A stretch of 64,000 nt of DNA, from positions 11,771,503 to 11,835,502 of the forward strand of contig JAPTYO010000018.1 in NCBI GenBank assembly GCA_036873135.1, given 5' to 3'. The position numbers were made by a program, and so were the translations under genes. The stretch comes from Clarkia xantiana subsp. parviflora (lineage: Eukaryota > Streptophyta > Magnoliopsida > Myrtales > Onagraceae). How positions within the stretch are numbered: position 1 is the first letter of the stretch; the number at the start of each line of letters is the position of its first letter. Below, one piece after another: positions 32,223 to 43,385 of this stretch. A model generated the notes under the pieces. The model saw only the letters and a program-made list of their open reading frames with translations, had not been told where the DNA came from and ran no database searches.

Positions 32223-32540
32223 GACCTGTGAGTTTCGGCAGAATATGTGAGGGAAAGGGAGATGGATTTCTTTTGTCTCAACACTTACGAGGTAAGGAGA
32301 TTAGCACTGAATAAATCCCTGAAACTCCCTATTTATAAGAGGATGTGGGAAAATTCCACCTCTTTCTTTTCTATAATTCGGCCGGCCTAGGGTAATGGGG
32401 AGGCCCAATTTTGGGCCTCTCATGTCAATTGGGATTTTAGGCCTAGCCCAAAATCCCTAATGTGATGTTACCCATTAATTACCAGTTCGTCTTATATTAA
32501 AGGGCTCCTGTTACGGCAACCCATTCACCAAATGTCAACA
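32223..32540 (-). repeat. Copia C1 5' LTR, second part
   Basis: Continues the LTR interrupted at 10893 and ends TGTCAACA, matching the C2 LTR end at 60258. The shared stretch GGGGAGGCCCAATTTTGGGC is at about 32396 and 60113. Confidence 0.85.
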
Positions 32541-34204
32541 GGGCCATGTTACACCGACCCGAAAAAAAAAATTGTCCTTGTCCCTCCAATCAGAATGAAG
32601 GGAATTTTACTCTCCTACTAAAACCATGTTGAACTTCCAAGAAAATGGCTGGTCGCCTTTGGGTTATCGGGGTTTAAAAGCGAAAACCCCTTGTGAGTCG
32701 CACATGCAGCGAAAACCCACCCAAAAACCAATGATGTTTACCAAAATTTGGCACGCATTAATCCCACAATGTTCACAAACCTCTAAAAGATCAGGACAAA
32801 TAGGGAATCGAAGCCTGGATCACTCTGCTGGGTATAAATAGTGACCTCCACTGAAAAGGGAGAATGTTGTTCATTGTGGGTGCCTCCATATCTAGGCCGC
32901 TCCTCATCGGCAAGATTGACCAAGGTAACCGTCTCCATGAAGGCTTGACTCGAGAGCCTGTTTCTCTAAGGGCTTGAGGGGGCAGGAGGAAAGAAACCAG
33001 AAGAATTACCTGAAAGAATACCAGGCGCCATGGGAGTTTTTGAAAGAGATCTAAGAAAAGACGCTTCTTGAAGGGGATCTTGTGGATCGGAAGTGGCGAC
33101 TCCGACAAGGATCCTATTCTTCGGAAAATATGAGTGTGGGGAGTTGGGATTGATGTGCACTATACTTATTTGCCATGGTGAAAATTTGAGAGCAAGAGAG
33201 AATGTGAGGGAGGGTAGAAAGTGAACTCTAGTATTTATACTAGAGATAAACCACCAAACAGTAACTTTCAAATCACTGCACCAATAAGAAGACACCTCGA
33301 GCAAAACTTCTTCACAGAGATTCTCAAAAAGTTACCATTGGAGACTCTGCATGCGAAGGGAGATCACTGTTGATCTCCCCATAACATCCCAAAGGTCATA
33401 AAGTTAGAAGTAACAATAGACGCCTCGACATTTGAAGAAAGGATCCCGCCAGAAAATTTTGAAAACGATAGAACGATACTCGACCTAAGCCTATTCCCTC
33501 ATTGAAATAAGGGCAAGGACTCAGGTCTAGAGGGCAAGTATTGGGTTATGATTCAAGATAATCTAAGGTCGAAACTAACAAGTCGGGACCATCAAAGTTG
33601 CAACCACGAATTAAAAGCTGACGACTATTTAGATCCGAAATAAAGAGGTAAACAGGAAACGTCGGCACATCCTTTCCAAGGGATGGCAAAACCAAGATGA
33701 TATCCGAGCAAATAATGATACCTCTCGACAAAATTCTTTATCTTAAGGAATTAGAGGAGGTGAAGAATCAGCACTCGTAAAGAGACCCTTCCTCTTAAGG
33801 AAAAATGACCGGGTGGCAAGCTACTTGTTACCACCTCTCTGAAGAAACCTTCCTCCCTAACAAATGGTGAGGTGACAAGTAGCTTATGCCAACTATATAA
33901 AACCTCTCATCTTAAGGAACAATGAGGCGGCGACCTGCTTGTCACCTGTTTCTGCCGACTCAAGAAGAAACCGCTTCAAAGGGTAGCCGCCATTTAAAGT
34001 TGATAATACTTCCTTATAAATAACCTCAAATGTTTTCATGTACAGATTATTATTATTTTCATAATTCATTACTGACTTAAGCTTCAGAGTGAAATCAGGG
34101 GCAAATCTCCACCTTCTTTTTAGGTTAACGCCACAAAGCTCCACAAAGGAAACTAAGTACCCGGTGAGGTCGAGATATACAACTAAAAACGAAAATTAAT
34201 GCGA
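32541..34204. other. Unclassified repeat-like DNA
   Basis: No gene recognised. Points of note: GGTATAAATAG at 32831, TGGCGACTCCG at about 33093 (like the start of an Ogre-type primer site), a CTCTAGTAT/ATACTAGAG inverted repeat at 33227-33246, repeated CTTAAGGAA words and TATA-like boxes at 33885 and 34011, and a TTAAGCTTCAGAG that weakly echoes the gypsy LTR motif. Probably old LTR fragments. Minus-strand open frames at 32791-33304 have no known domain. Confidence 0.4.
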
Positions 34205-34432
34205 TTTCCTGAAATCCATTCCTGATAGCTAGGGCCTGGCGATCCTTTATCCAACACCCATTAACCAAAAGGTCAGTAGTTCAAATCATGTTGGAGACCC
34301 TAATATGGAAATGTATTATTCCTTACGGTATGACCGGATGAGAGTGGATATAAGTTTGTGTTTAGCAAATATTTTATGAATATTGCGCTCCTAACGTGGG
34401 TTACTAGGACTAACGTGGGAGAAAAAAAGAAT
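34205..34432 (+). mobile_element. Possible tRNA-derived SINE
   Basis: TAGCTAGGGCCTGG (34226) resembles a Pol III A box and GTCAGTAGTTCAAATC (34272-34287) a B box about 45 bases on. The body ends in GAGAAAAAAAGA. Length of about 220 bp fits plant SINEs. No second copy or target duplication could be found in the window. Confidence 0.35.
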
Positions 34433-34620
34433 CAAACTAGATTTGTATATGAGTTGGGCAAGGCTGGGCTGGGCGTGGACTTTTATAATTTATATAGAGT
34501 TTAAATATAATAATGTGTCAATATTATTATGTATTTTGTTGTGTTAATATTTTATATTATTTATATATTTAAAATTCTTATACACTCAACTTTATGTTGA
34601 ATATATATAAGTTATTATTT

Positions 34621-34672
<52 letters not shown>

Positions 34673-35166
34673 CTATTTATAAGTACATACCAAATCACAA
34701 ACGCACTAATCGAAACAATACCTAGTATATAAGGAGGGATGTTATTGACTTCCTAACCCTAATAGAAGGGTCAGCCTACTGGACCGACCTCGTGGGTCAT
34801 AGATTCTCTTAGGCCGAGTTTGATGAAGTCTGACTATTGACCAGACCAGACTGCTCACAACTCAATAAACGTCTTCAACGGCAGTATAAAGTTATATGCA
34901 GTTATAGTCTCCTAAACCTAACTAGACCGACCATGAGGGTGTATGATATTTATTCTTCTTAAAAAAGTAAATAAAGCAAAGGTATAACTTGAAAATGCAA
35001 CTGGATAAATGTTTTTTTTAAAACTAAAAATTTCTACATACTTTGATGAATGAGCAACTCGGTATCTGCATTTAATTTGACGTTAAAATTTGACGCAATT
35101 CGTCACATACTCTTCACGTGATCGAAACCCTTCGCTCATGAAAACGCCTCTCTAATCATACCAGGA
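34433..35166. other. AT-rich intergenic DNA with a (TA)n microsatellite
   Basis: (TA)n at about 34624-34667. The remainder shows no gene or recognised repeat. It ends at the left target copy gaaac of copia element I. Confidence 0.7.
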
Positions 35167-35171
35167 GAAAC

Positions 35172-35489
35172 TATTGAGTTTACATGCCAAAATTGCAGTT
35201 TGTTAGGCACCTTTGTTGAAGCCCATATGGATTGAAGTACTGTTGTTTGGGCTCAGTTTGTTGGGCTCTTTTATTTTGGTTTAGATATTTGTATGTGTAA
35301 AGACTTGGTCCATTAAAAAACCATTTTTCAAACCCTGAGGACCCTAATTTAATTATTGGGGACCTCAACCCTTTTTAAGGTGAGAACTGGCCAGATGAAG
35401 GACCCCAGTTCTATGATCCACAATTCTTGTGTCTCTCAAATATTTTCCTCGACATATCTAGGGTTTCAATCTAGGGTTCGATCTTATGA
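35172..35489 (+). repeat. Element I left LTR
   Basis: With gaaac as target copy, the LTR runs from TATTGAGTTTACA to GATCTTATGA, ends that are not TG...CA. The primer site follows without a gap. Confidence 0.9.
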
Positions 35490-35500
35490 TGGTATCAGAG
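35490..35500 (+). other. Primer binding site of element I
   Basis: TGGTATCAGAG, complementary to the 3' end of initiator tRNA-Met, as usual in plant copia elements. Confidence 0.9.
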
Positions 35501-35720
35501 AAATTGAGGATTCTAAGCCTCAGTTCTTCGATCTTGATTACGCTTCCATTCATGGCGGTCCATTGATTGTGCTAGTTCTCGTCTTCTCGCGTCCTCGACG
35601 TCTCGTCTCCTGCGATGTTTTAGATTCTCAATCTTTATGAAGGCTCACGTTTCTTTTTTTCACGATTCTTCCTCTCTTGTGGAGGTCATCTGAGTTCTCT
35701 CCTGACCCTCTCCTTTCCTG

Positions 35721-36720
35721 ATGTCTGAAGAACCCAAAGAGACGGACGGCAGTAAGAAGTCGGTTCAGATTGGAGACTCTTCTGCAACCGGATCAATGGA
35801 TTCTTTCGACCTCGGTACGGAGATTCAATATTTCCATCCTCTGTTCCTGGATGCATCTGATAATCCAGGTCAATCTCTTCTTTCTATGAAATTGACTGGT
35901 TCTGACAACTATCGCAAATGGAGTAGAGGCATGCAAATTATTCTGCTAGGAAAGAACAAGCTAGGGTTTGTAACTGGATCTTGTACTCGTGATATGTTTG
36001 AGGAGAAATTCCGTCAGTTATGGGATAGATGTAACGTCGTTTTGTTTGGATGAATCATCAATTCTGTCTCGGATGAGATATTCAATGATATCATGTATTC
36101 TGATAGCGCATGTATTGCCTGGAAGGATCTTTCTGAGAGGTTTGAAAAGGTTAATGGGTCCAGGATTTACCAGTTGCATAGGGAAATTGCCACTAGTAGG
36201 CAAGAACTCCGTTCTGTCTCCACTTTTTTCACTAAGCTCAGAGGGTTGTGGACTGAATATGAAACTGCTTGTGGATTGCCCCATATTGAAGGAGATTATT
36301 TCAAGTTGCACTTAAAACACAGAGATAATGTGAGACTTTTTCATTTTCTGATGGGACTCAACGATTCCTTTCCCAACATTCGAAGCAATCTTTTACTTTG
36401 GGTTCCTCTCCCTACTTTGAACCAGGCCTACAATGCCTTGTTTCAAGAGGAAAACAAAAAGAAATATTACTTCTATTATCAATAGTGGAACCAACTCTTT
36501 TTCTCGAAATGTGTCCCTTGGCAACGCTGTTGATAAACAGAAGAAGCCTGGTGTTGTTGAGTGTGGTTTTTGCCACAAGAAAGGACATCCAACTGAGCGT
36601 TGCTATGCAAAGGGTTGTGAATTTTGCAATAGGAAGGGTCACTGTAAGGATAACTGCTTCAAGTTCAAGGAGCTTCTCAAACCTAAGGCCAGTCTGACCA
36701 AGAGCAATATTGCCCCTTCA
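35721..36720 (+). pseudogene. Gag of element I
   Basis: The N-terminal frame (35721-36053) has the copia-type gag stretch SLLSMKLTGSDNYRKWSRGM. A stop at 36051-36053 is followed by a frame change to 36093-36485 (WKDLSERFEKVNGSRIYQLH, the gag core) and another to 36433 onward. Two CX2CX4HX4C zinc knuckles follow, CGFCHKKGHPTERC and CEFCNRKGHCKDNC, at about 36560-36660. Gag binds the element RNA and builds the particle. Two frame breaks inactivate it. Confidence 0.92.
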
Positions 36721-36929
36721 GAGGCGTGTGATGTTGTTGAAGGACAGACTGAGCATAACTCTGGATTGGGAAACTCTCTTCATGGAGGCATAATCTTCAC
36801 AGATGCCCACTTTGACAAGCTAATTCAGAAAGTTGGAGGTGGTGGGAGACTAGCTGCCACTGCAATCACTTCTGGAAATCTCAAACCTGATTCTACTTGT
36901 ATGATCTCTGTCCCAAATACCTTTGATGA

Positions 36930-37428
36930 AAACATTTTTTGGATACTTGATACTGGTGCAAGCAGTCATATGACTCATAATCTGAATTGGCTTAGCAATA
37001 AGAAAAAATTTCAAGGATCTAAAGTACAATTACCAAATGGTAGTTTTTCAAATGTTGCTGGAATTGGAGACTTTTATTTTTCTAAAACCAGAAAGTTGCA
37101 AAGCGTCCTTTATGTTCCAGACTTCAAATATAATCTCATTTCAGTTTCAAAACTGACCAAAGACATGAATTGTTCTGCTACTTTTTTACCGAATTCTGTA
37201 ACACTGCAGAACCTCTCAAATAGGAAGGTCTTGGCCAGTGGAGCTGAAGATTCTGGTTTTTATCTTCTCAAGTCCAGCAAGAGTGATTGTACTAAACCTG
37301 TTGCTTTGATTTCTGCCAATAATGATGATGCTAGCCTTTGGCACAAAAGATTTGGTCATGCCTCTGTTAAGACCTTGAAAAATTTAGCTTCCATTGATTG
37401 TTTTAGGAATAAAAAACCTTGTTGTTGA
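36930..37428 (+). pseudogene. Protease and pre-integrase region of element I
   Basis: The aspartic protease motif WILDTGASSHMTHN is intact near 36940-36980, and VLYVPDFKYNLISVSKL marks the end of the domain. The GAG-pre-integrase part (SLWHKRFGHASVKTL) gives the histidine pair of the integrase zinc finger. The frame ends at a stop at 37428 within the zinc-finger region; the cysteine pair (CC near 37420) is displaced by a frameshift. Confidence 0.92.
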
Positions 37429-38151
37429 TGATTGTTCTATAAAGTTTCCTCTGTCTAATTCCCATGTTGATGCTATTTTGGATCTTGTCCATTGTGATGT
37501 TTGGGGCCCCTATCACACAGCTACTTTTGATAATAAAATATTTTTTCTCACTATTGTTGATGATCACTCTAGACTCACTTGGGTATTTCTAATGCAATTT
37601 AAAGTTGAAGTTGCAACCTTAATAAAGAATTTCATTCCTCTCATTCAAACCCAATTTAACAAAACCATCAAAATTTTCAGAACAGATAATGGGGGAGAAT
37701 TTTTTAATGAGCAATTGGATTCTATGTTTAAATTGCATGGTATTATTCATCAAAGTAGCTGTGCCTATACCCACAAAAAAATGGGAGAGTTGAGAGGAAA
37801 CATAGACATGTTTTAGAAACTGCAAGGGCTCTGAAACTTCAAGGTTCAATTTCTAACAATCTTTGGGGATTCTGTGTTTTGACAGCTTGCTACTTGATAA
37901 ATCATTTACCAACACCTATTTTAAAAGGAAAGAGCCCCTTGGAAGTTTTTACTAGAAAAGGCCCTCAGATTGATCACTTAAGAGTTTTTGGATGTCTTTG
38001 TTTCACTAAGAATCTGATGGTTTCAGACAAATTTGCTGCCAAAGGAACCAAATGTGTTTTCTTGGGATATTCAGATACAAAGAAGGGATATTATGTGTAT
38101 GATTTGGAAAATAAGAAAAAAATTGTGAGTAGAGATATCAAATTTTTTTAA
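37429..38151 (+). pseudogene. Integrase of element I
   Basis: Core motifs seen are HCDVWGPYHTATFDN (first Asp, about 37495), FRTDNGGEFFNEQL (second Asp, about 37680), and the region of the catalytic Glu near 37780, where a frameshift in an A run scrambles the sequence. Homology resumes at 37860-38151 (LTACYLINHLPTPILKGKSP, VFGCLCFTKN, KCVFLGYSDTKKGYYVYD). The enzyme would join element DNA to the chromosome but is broken here. Confidence 0.92.
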
Positions 38152-38236
38152 CCCTTTGCAAATGGTAGCAAAGTTGATATGTTACCCCTTTTCTGTGAGC
38201 ATCCTATCTCTTCTTCCAGTGATGATAAATCTCTAA

Positions 38237-39578
38237 GTGATTGAATCATCTGAGGATACTAGTCCCTTTAATACTGTTGATGCTGCTGTCCCAAACCCAG
38301 ATGATGAAGTTCAATCTGAACCTGATGAGACCTATATAACAGATGATGACTCTGATAATGAATTTGAGTCTGATGTTATGATTCCATCTACTAGGAGATA
38401 TCCTAGTAGAACTACTAGACCCCTTATTTGGCATGTAGATTATCAGATGGGTAGTTCTGCTACTCTTTATCCTCTCAGTGATGTTCTCAGTTATCAAAAT
38501 ATTTCTCATGTTTATCATGGTTTTCTAACCTCTATTTCAAAGATGGAAGAACCAAGTTCTTTTGCAGAAGCAGAACATGACCCTCATTGGATAGCAGCCA
38601 TGCAGGAAGAGATAGCCGCATTGGAGGCTAACAATACCTGGGACCTTGTACAGCTTCCCTCAGGTAAAAAGGCTATTGGTTGCAAATGGGTTTTTAAACT
38701 CAAATTTAATTCTGATGGGAGTTTAGAAATACATAAAGCTAGGTTGGTTGCAAAATGATATAAACAACAGGAAGGGATTGATTATCATGATACTTTTTCA
38801 CCTGTTGTCAAAATGAATTCTGTGAGAACCATCATTGCTTTAGTTTCTATGAAGAATTGGCATTTATATCAGATGGATGTTCACAATGCATTCTTGCAGG
38901 GTGATCTTGATGAGGAGGTCTATATGTCTGTCCCTCCTGAATTTGGTAACCAGAGGGGGAGTGTGGTTTGCAGGTTACGCAAATCCTTACATGGATTAAA
39001 ACAGACCTCTCGACAGTGGAATTTTAAACTAACTTCTGCTCTTATTGATGTTGGTTACTTGCAGTCTAAGCATGATTAGTCCATGTTCACTGAGTTTAGT
39101 GGTAATCAGCTTGTTGTGTTGCTTGTTTACGTTAATGACTTAGTAATTACTGGGAATAGTTCAAAGTTGATATCTGAATTAAAGCATGTTTTAGACACCA
39201 ACTTCAGAATGAAAGACTTAGGGGATTTACAGTTTTTCTTAGGTATTGAGATTTCTAGGTCTGATAAAGGTCTTGTTCTTTGTCAGAGAAAATACTACCT
39301 TGAGCTTATTTCTGAATTAGGATTGTCTGCTTGCAAACATGTTGGTTCTCCTATGGATGTTAACTCTGGTTCGACTAGCAAGAAATATGATGGTTTTGTG
39401 GGTATCAATAGTCAGGACCCTCTCCTAGATGATGTTACCTCCTACAGGAGACTGATAGGAAAACTCTTATACTTAATTGTCACAAGACCTGATATTTGTT
39501 TTGCAGTACAGCACCTCGGCCAATTTCTCACTCAGCCAAAGATGTCACATTATGATGTTGCCCTTAGGGTAGTTCGTT
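38237..39578 (+). pseudogene. Reverse transcriptase of element I
   Basis: After an acidic linker the RT domain starts at SFAEAEHDPHWIAAMQEEI (38560). It shows NNTWDLVQLPSGKKAIGCKW, then HLYQMDVHNAFLQGDLDEEV (the first catalytic Asp, near 38870). The YVDD box reads YVND at 39128-39139, so one catalytic Asp is replaced. Stops at 38756-38758 and 39077-39079 split the frame into three pieces. The motif order and spacing are otherwise standard for copia. Confidence 0.93.
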
Positions 39579-40170
39579 ATGTGGAGATGGAACCAGGTAA
39601 AGTTTTATTTTTTCCCCTCTGAAGGTGAGTGTAAGTTAGTTGGTTTCTGTGATTCTGACTGGGGTAACTGTGTTGAGACTAGAAGGTCTATTAGTGGATA
39701 TTGTATTAGTCTTGGGAGCTCTATGATATCTTGGAAAGTCAAGAAACAAGATGTTGTTTCTAGATCTTCGGCAGAAGCTGAATTCAGAAGCATTGGTAAG
39801 GCTATCTCTGAGATTGTTTGGCTTAGAGGTTTACTCTCTGAGATAGGTTTTAAACAGTATGAGCCTGCTACTCTTTTCTGTGACAATCAAACTGCCATTA
39901 AGATAGCTGCTAATCCTATCTTTCATGAGAGGACTAAGCACATTGAGATAGACTGTCACTATGCTAAGGATCATATTCTTTCAGGTGTTGTTAAAACTGC
40001 TTTTATTAACACTAATGATCAAGTTGCAGATTTGTTTACCAAGGCTTTAAGGGCTCCACAACATCGATATTTTGTGAGCAAATTGGGAATGAAAAACATA
40101 TATGGAGCATCTGGAAGATTGGAGGATTCTGCTGAGGACATAGGTTGGAAAAAGAAGAGAAGTTTGGAGG
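39579..40170 (+). pseudogene. RNase H of element I
   Basis: Motifs are [20 protein letters not shown] (first Asp), [13 protein letters not shown] (Glu), [20 protein letters not shown] (Asp) and the final [10 protein letters not shown]. The catalytic residues appear to be kept. A frameshift near 39590 separates it from RT. The open frame runs on to 40334, into the LTR. Confidence 0.93.
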
Positions 40171-40208
40171 CAGGGGGGCTGTCACTTAGCTTGGTTTTGC
40201 ATTTTGGC

Positions 40209-40219
40209 TTGAGGGGGAT
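40209..40219 (+). other. Polypurine tract of element I
   Basis: TTGAGGGGGAT directly before the right LTR. Confidence 0.75.
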
Positions 40220-40537
40220 TATTGAGTTTACAAGCCAAAATTGCAGTTTGTTAGGCTCCTTTGTTGAAGCCCATTATTGGATTGAAGTATTGTTGTTTGG
40301 GCTCAGTTTGTTGGGCTCTTATATTTCGGTTTAGATATTTGTACGTGTAAAGACTTGGTCCATTAAAACCATTTTTCAAACCCTGAGGATCCTAATTTAA
40401 TTATTGGGGATTTCAACCCTTTTTAATGTGAGAACTGGCCAGATGAAGGACCCCAGTTCTATGATCCGTAATTCTTGTGTCTCTCAAATACTTTTCTCGA
40501 CATATCTAGGGTTTCAATCTAGGGTTCGATCTTATGA
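40220..40537 (+). repeat. Element I right LTR
   Basis: Same ends as the left LTR (TATTGAG to TTATGA), followed by target copy gaaac at 40538-40542. Confidence 0.92.
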
Positions 40538-40542
40538 GAAAC

Positions 40543-41681
40543 AACCCCAATTTGAATCCGAGTATTATTTTTTAAATTCAAATAATAAGTCAAAACTATT
40601 CAATTAGTCAGTTCAGATGACCTACCTTTGTCAATAAAGTAAGAAACACCTAATAAAAATATTTTAGGTCTGTAAAAAAAGCTAATGGATTCACGGAATT
40701 CCGACTGTTAAAAAATCAGCTAGTCAATAGTTACATCTTCTTGTTCTTCCAAATAAATCCTGTCTATTTGAACGTAAGAAAATCATATCTAGTTAAGATT
40801 TGATGGGGAAAATATATCTCTTAATTAATTTTGTTTCATTTGATTTTCCTCTTGAAAGTATCCTAATAAGAGACGGTTTCGTTCTCTATTTCTTTCCCAA
40901 AGCTTCTTTTCCAGTCTAAATAAAATGGTAAAGATTTATCATTTGATGATGACTCAATGTTGGATATGAAAGGCAGAGCTAGTTCCAACGTAAAAGCAAA
41001 TTGGTGTGATGATGACGGATTAAATAAAATCCTTGAAAAAACCAGCCGCCCTGATCTATCTATATATATATAAGTGATCAACAGCAACAAATGATGAGGA
41101 AAATTAAATACCTCTGGGCCATATTCATGATGAAGCACCACCATAATTCCCCACTAAACTTGCCAGAGAGAAAGCATAACAATTTGATTTTGATACATTG
41201 TAGCATAATGCCTACTTCTGATTAATTTAAACGCCAAACCTAAATCCCAAGAGGGACATACAAATATGGTTGATGCGATAAACAGAGGTAGGTGGCTAAA
41301 TTTTTTATACATCATTCCATCTCATATATATTTTGACATCACTGTTATTTGACTTTATAGTATCATCAGCCACATGCATATGGCTATTATAGGCTTTCAA
41401 CTTTTAAATCAGAGAGAGTTATAAGTCATATCATTACATCGTGTTTAGCAATGTTAACAGATGATCAAAATTTACAATGACGAATCCTGAATTTAGAGGT
41501 TAGTTTATGAATAAATATTTTTTATATGCTTAGAAAAAGTTGAATCAAATTAAGGACTATTTCGGGTTAGAATGAATAAATATTTTTCCAATGAATTTGA
41601 GAAAATAATATATAATATGAATATAACTATCATTAAAAATAATTATATTTATACCTTACACGATTCTATAAATACACAGTA
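40543..41681. other. AT-rich DNA without recognised gene
   Basis: A 93-codon minus-strand frame (41144-40863) has no known domain and no homologue I can name. The rest is intergenic in appearance. Confidence 0.55.
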
Positions 41682-41684
41682 TAA

Positions 41685-42092
41685 GAGCATCCACAATGGT
41701 ATTACGTAAAGATTACGTAAACGTGGGCCCTACATGTTTATTTAAGTAAAGCAATAAAAACTATATACAGTGGTATTCCTTAAAGATGGGACCCACACGT
41801 AAATTTATGTTTTTACATAAAGCATTCCTTAAATTTAAGTAATGCACTATGTATTACGTAACCAATTTTTTTATTATAAATTAATTCATTTTATAATTAA
41901 TGCTAATATCTTATTGGTGGTTGTTGGAAAATCTAATAATAAAATATATTTAAGGAATATGTTTAAGTAATACGATTGCAGAGAAAATATTTTTTACGTG
42001 TGTCTTAAATTTACGTATTACTTAAAGTGTACATAAATATCTACGTGGCAACTTTAAAGAATACAATTTATGTAAAACCATTGTGGATGCTC
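41685..42092 (+). mobile_element. MITE copy 1 (Tourist-like, PIF/Harbinger type)
   Basis: 408 bp with terminal inverted repeats GAGCATCCACAATGGT...ACCATTGTGGATGCTC and TAA copies on both sides (41682-41684, 42093-42095). No coding capacity. A reverse-complement relative lies at 58959-59375. The three-base TAA duplication and size fit non-autonomous PIF/Harbinger elements. Confidence 0.9.
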
Positions 42093-42239
42093 TAAGGGGA
42101 AGTAGTTGTATTAAGGGCTTAGATAATGGCTAAAAAAAAGCCGGCAAAAATAAACAGACTTTATCATAGTTGAGCTGCTAAATGAAGTGTCGAGAGTAAA
42201 ATAACGACTCTTACTAGTTGAGACGTTAATATTAATTGT

Positions 42240-42632
42240 TAAAGGTTCTTTTGATTTCATATGTTTGATCAATGTTAGCTTTTGATGGCATATACTTTTT
42301 TTAAAGCTTTTGGTACCTTGTGTTTGCATTTTTTACACTTTTGGTGTATCTGTTAGTCAACTGTCAAGTTTGATCGTTAAATACTTTTATTTGTTCAATT
42401 AAGTCATTCACTTTATACACCCAAATTTTGATTTTTGCAACTTAGTCCCTGAAAAAACTCAATTGGATCCTAGGGTCCAATTTGACCCAGCCATGAGTCA
42501 CACCATGGCTAGGTCGGACCACTTATGGGGTCACCCAGGTCCGGCGACCCGAGCTGTGGTCCGACCTAGCCATGGGTCGCACCATGGATGGGACAATTGG
42601 ACACTAGGGTCAATTTGAGTTTTTTTAGGGAC
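42240..42632. repeat. Foldback (hairpin) sequence, left arm and centre
   Basis: Reverse complementary to 53483-53790. The centre is a perfect 20-bp stem, CCATGGCTAGGTCGGACCAC at 42503-42522 against 42556-42575, with a 33-base loop. Pairing continues outward (AATTGGATCCTAGGGTC, AAATTTTGATTTTTG, ACTTTTGGTGTATC) with mismatches. Element H inserted in the right arm between gggac and TAATAAAC. No coding sequence; possibly a foldback or hairpin-type MITE. Confidence 0.75.
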
Positions 42633-43348
42633 TGATGGGTTCCGCTATGACCGTTAGGCTCTTTAAACGGCGAGGAAACGACGAACAGGCCCACTGGGCC
42701 CCAAATGAAGGTCAAGATGACCCAGATAAAGGGTCCCGACGTAGGGAGTCCCGATGATGAAAGGTCCCGACGGAGTCGGTCCCGATAGGTGAGCTGAAAG
42801 CTCTCGATGAGAAGCCTTTAAGTAGGCCTCGATGACGAATCCCTGAGAACGATTGGCCATGTAACGATGACGAGGGGCCCCGAGCGGTGACATAACGAGA
42901 TAACTCTGGAGTCCCCGATGTTAGTCGGGACTTGCTATCAGAGGTTGAGGCCAAGATACGCGGGGCATGGCCGAGATACGCGGAGCGTAGTTAAGATACG
43001 CGGAGCGTGGCCGAGATACGCGGGGCGTGGCCGAGATAAGCGAGATCATGGCCTAGATAGGCGGGATCGTGCACGAGATACACGGGATACGGGCTAACCA
43101 CCCCAACGGTTCACCAGGTAACTGAAGTACCTCTCCGCCTATAAAAGGGCAGAGGTCACCTCAGGTCATTTACGTTGTGATAGACACTTTGAGATTACTG
43201 CTTGCCAGTCCATACGAGATACTCATTTAAGCATCGGAGAGGGATTCTAGGTCACCGCCCGGTCTATCCCCTCTTTGCAAGACCACGTGGAGCAAAGGAG
43301 CTAGGATCGCCGTCAAGGACCGTACCGGAGTTCCACCGTGATCCAACA
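42633..43348 (+). repeat. Element H left (5') LTR
   Basis: TGATGGGTTC to GATCCAACA. Contains about seven 20-bp units (AGATACGCGGAGCGTGGCCG, 42953-43090), CCTATAAAAGGG at 43138, the TTAAGCATCGGAGAGGG motif at 43227-43243, and an AGAGGG/CCCTCT pairing (43238-43274). Confidence 0.95.
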
Positions 43349-43349
43349 T

Positions 43350-43366
43350 TGGCGCCGTCTGTGGGA
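43350..43366 (+). other. Primer binding site of element H
   Basis: TGGCGCCGTCTGTGGGA, identical to that of element A and two bases from the LTR end. Confidence 0.8.
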
Positions 43367-43385
43367 AACGTAACAAAAAGCTGAT

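Larger units (their letters stand above)
35172..40537 (+). mobile_element. Element I: Ty1/copia LTR retrotransposon, 5.4 kb, decayed
   Basis: Two 318-bp LTRs (35172-35489 and 40220-40537) flanked by identical gaaac copies (35167-35171, 40538-40542). Internal order is primer site, gag, protease, integrase, RT, RNase H, polypurine tract, which is the copia order with integrase before RT. The LTRs differ at roughly 15 sites by eye, and there are at least five frame breaks, so it is an old insertion. It stands apart from the nested gypsy block. Confidence 0.95.

Noticed and set aside
33093..33112. Ogre-type primer binding site
   Set aside because: Only TGGCGACTCCG matches the expected start, with no LTR end directly before it; kept as a remark only.
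40863..41144. 93-codon minus-strand frame as a host gene exon
   Set aside because: No recognisable domain and no second exon; retained only as a note in the intergenic entry.
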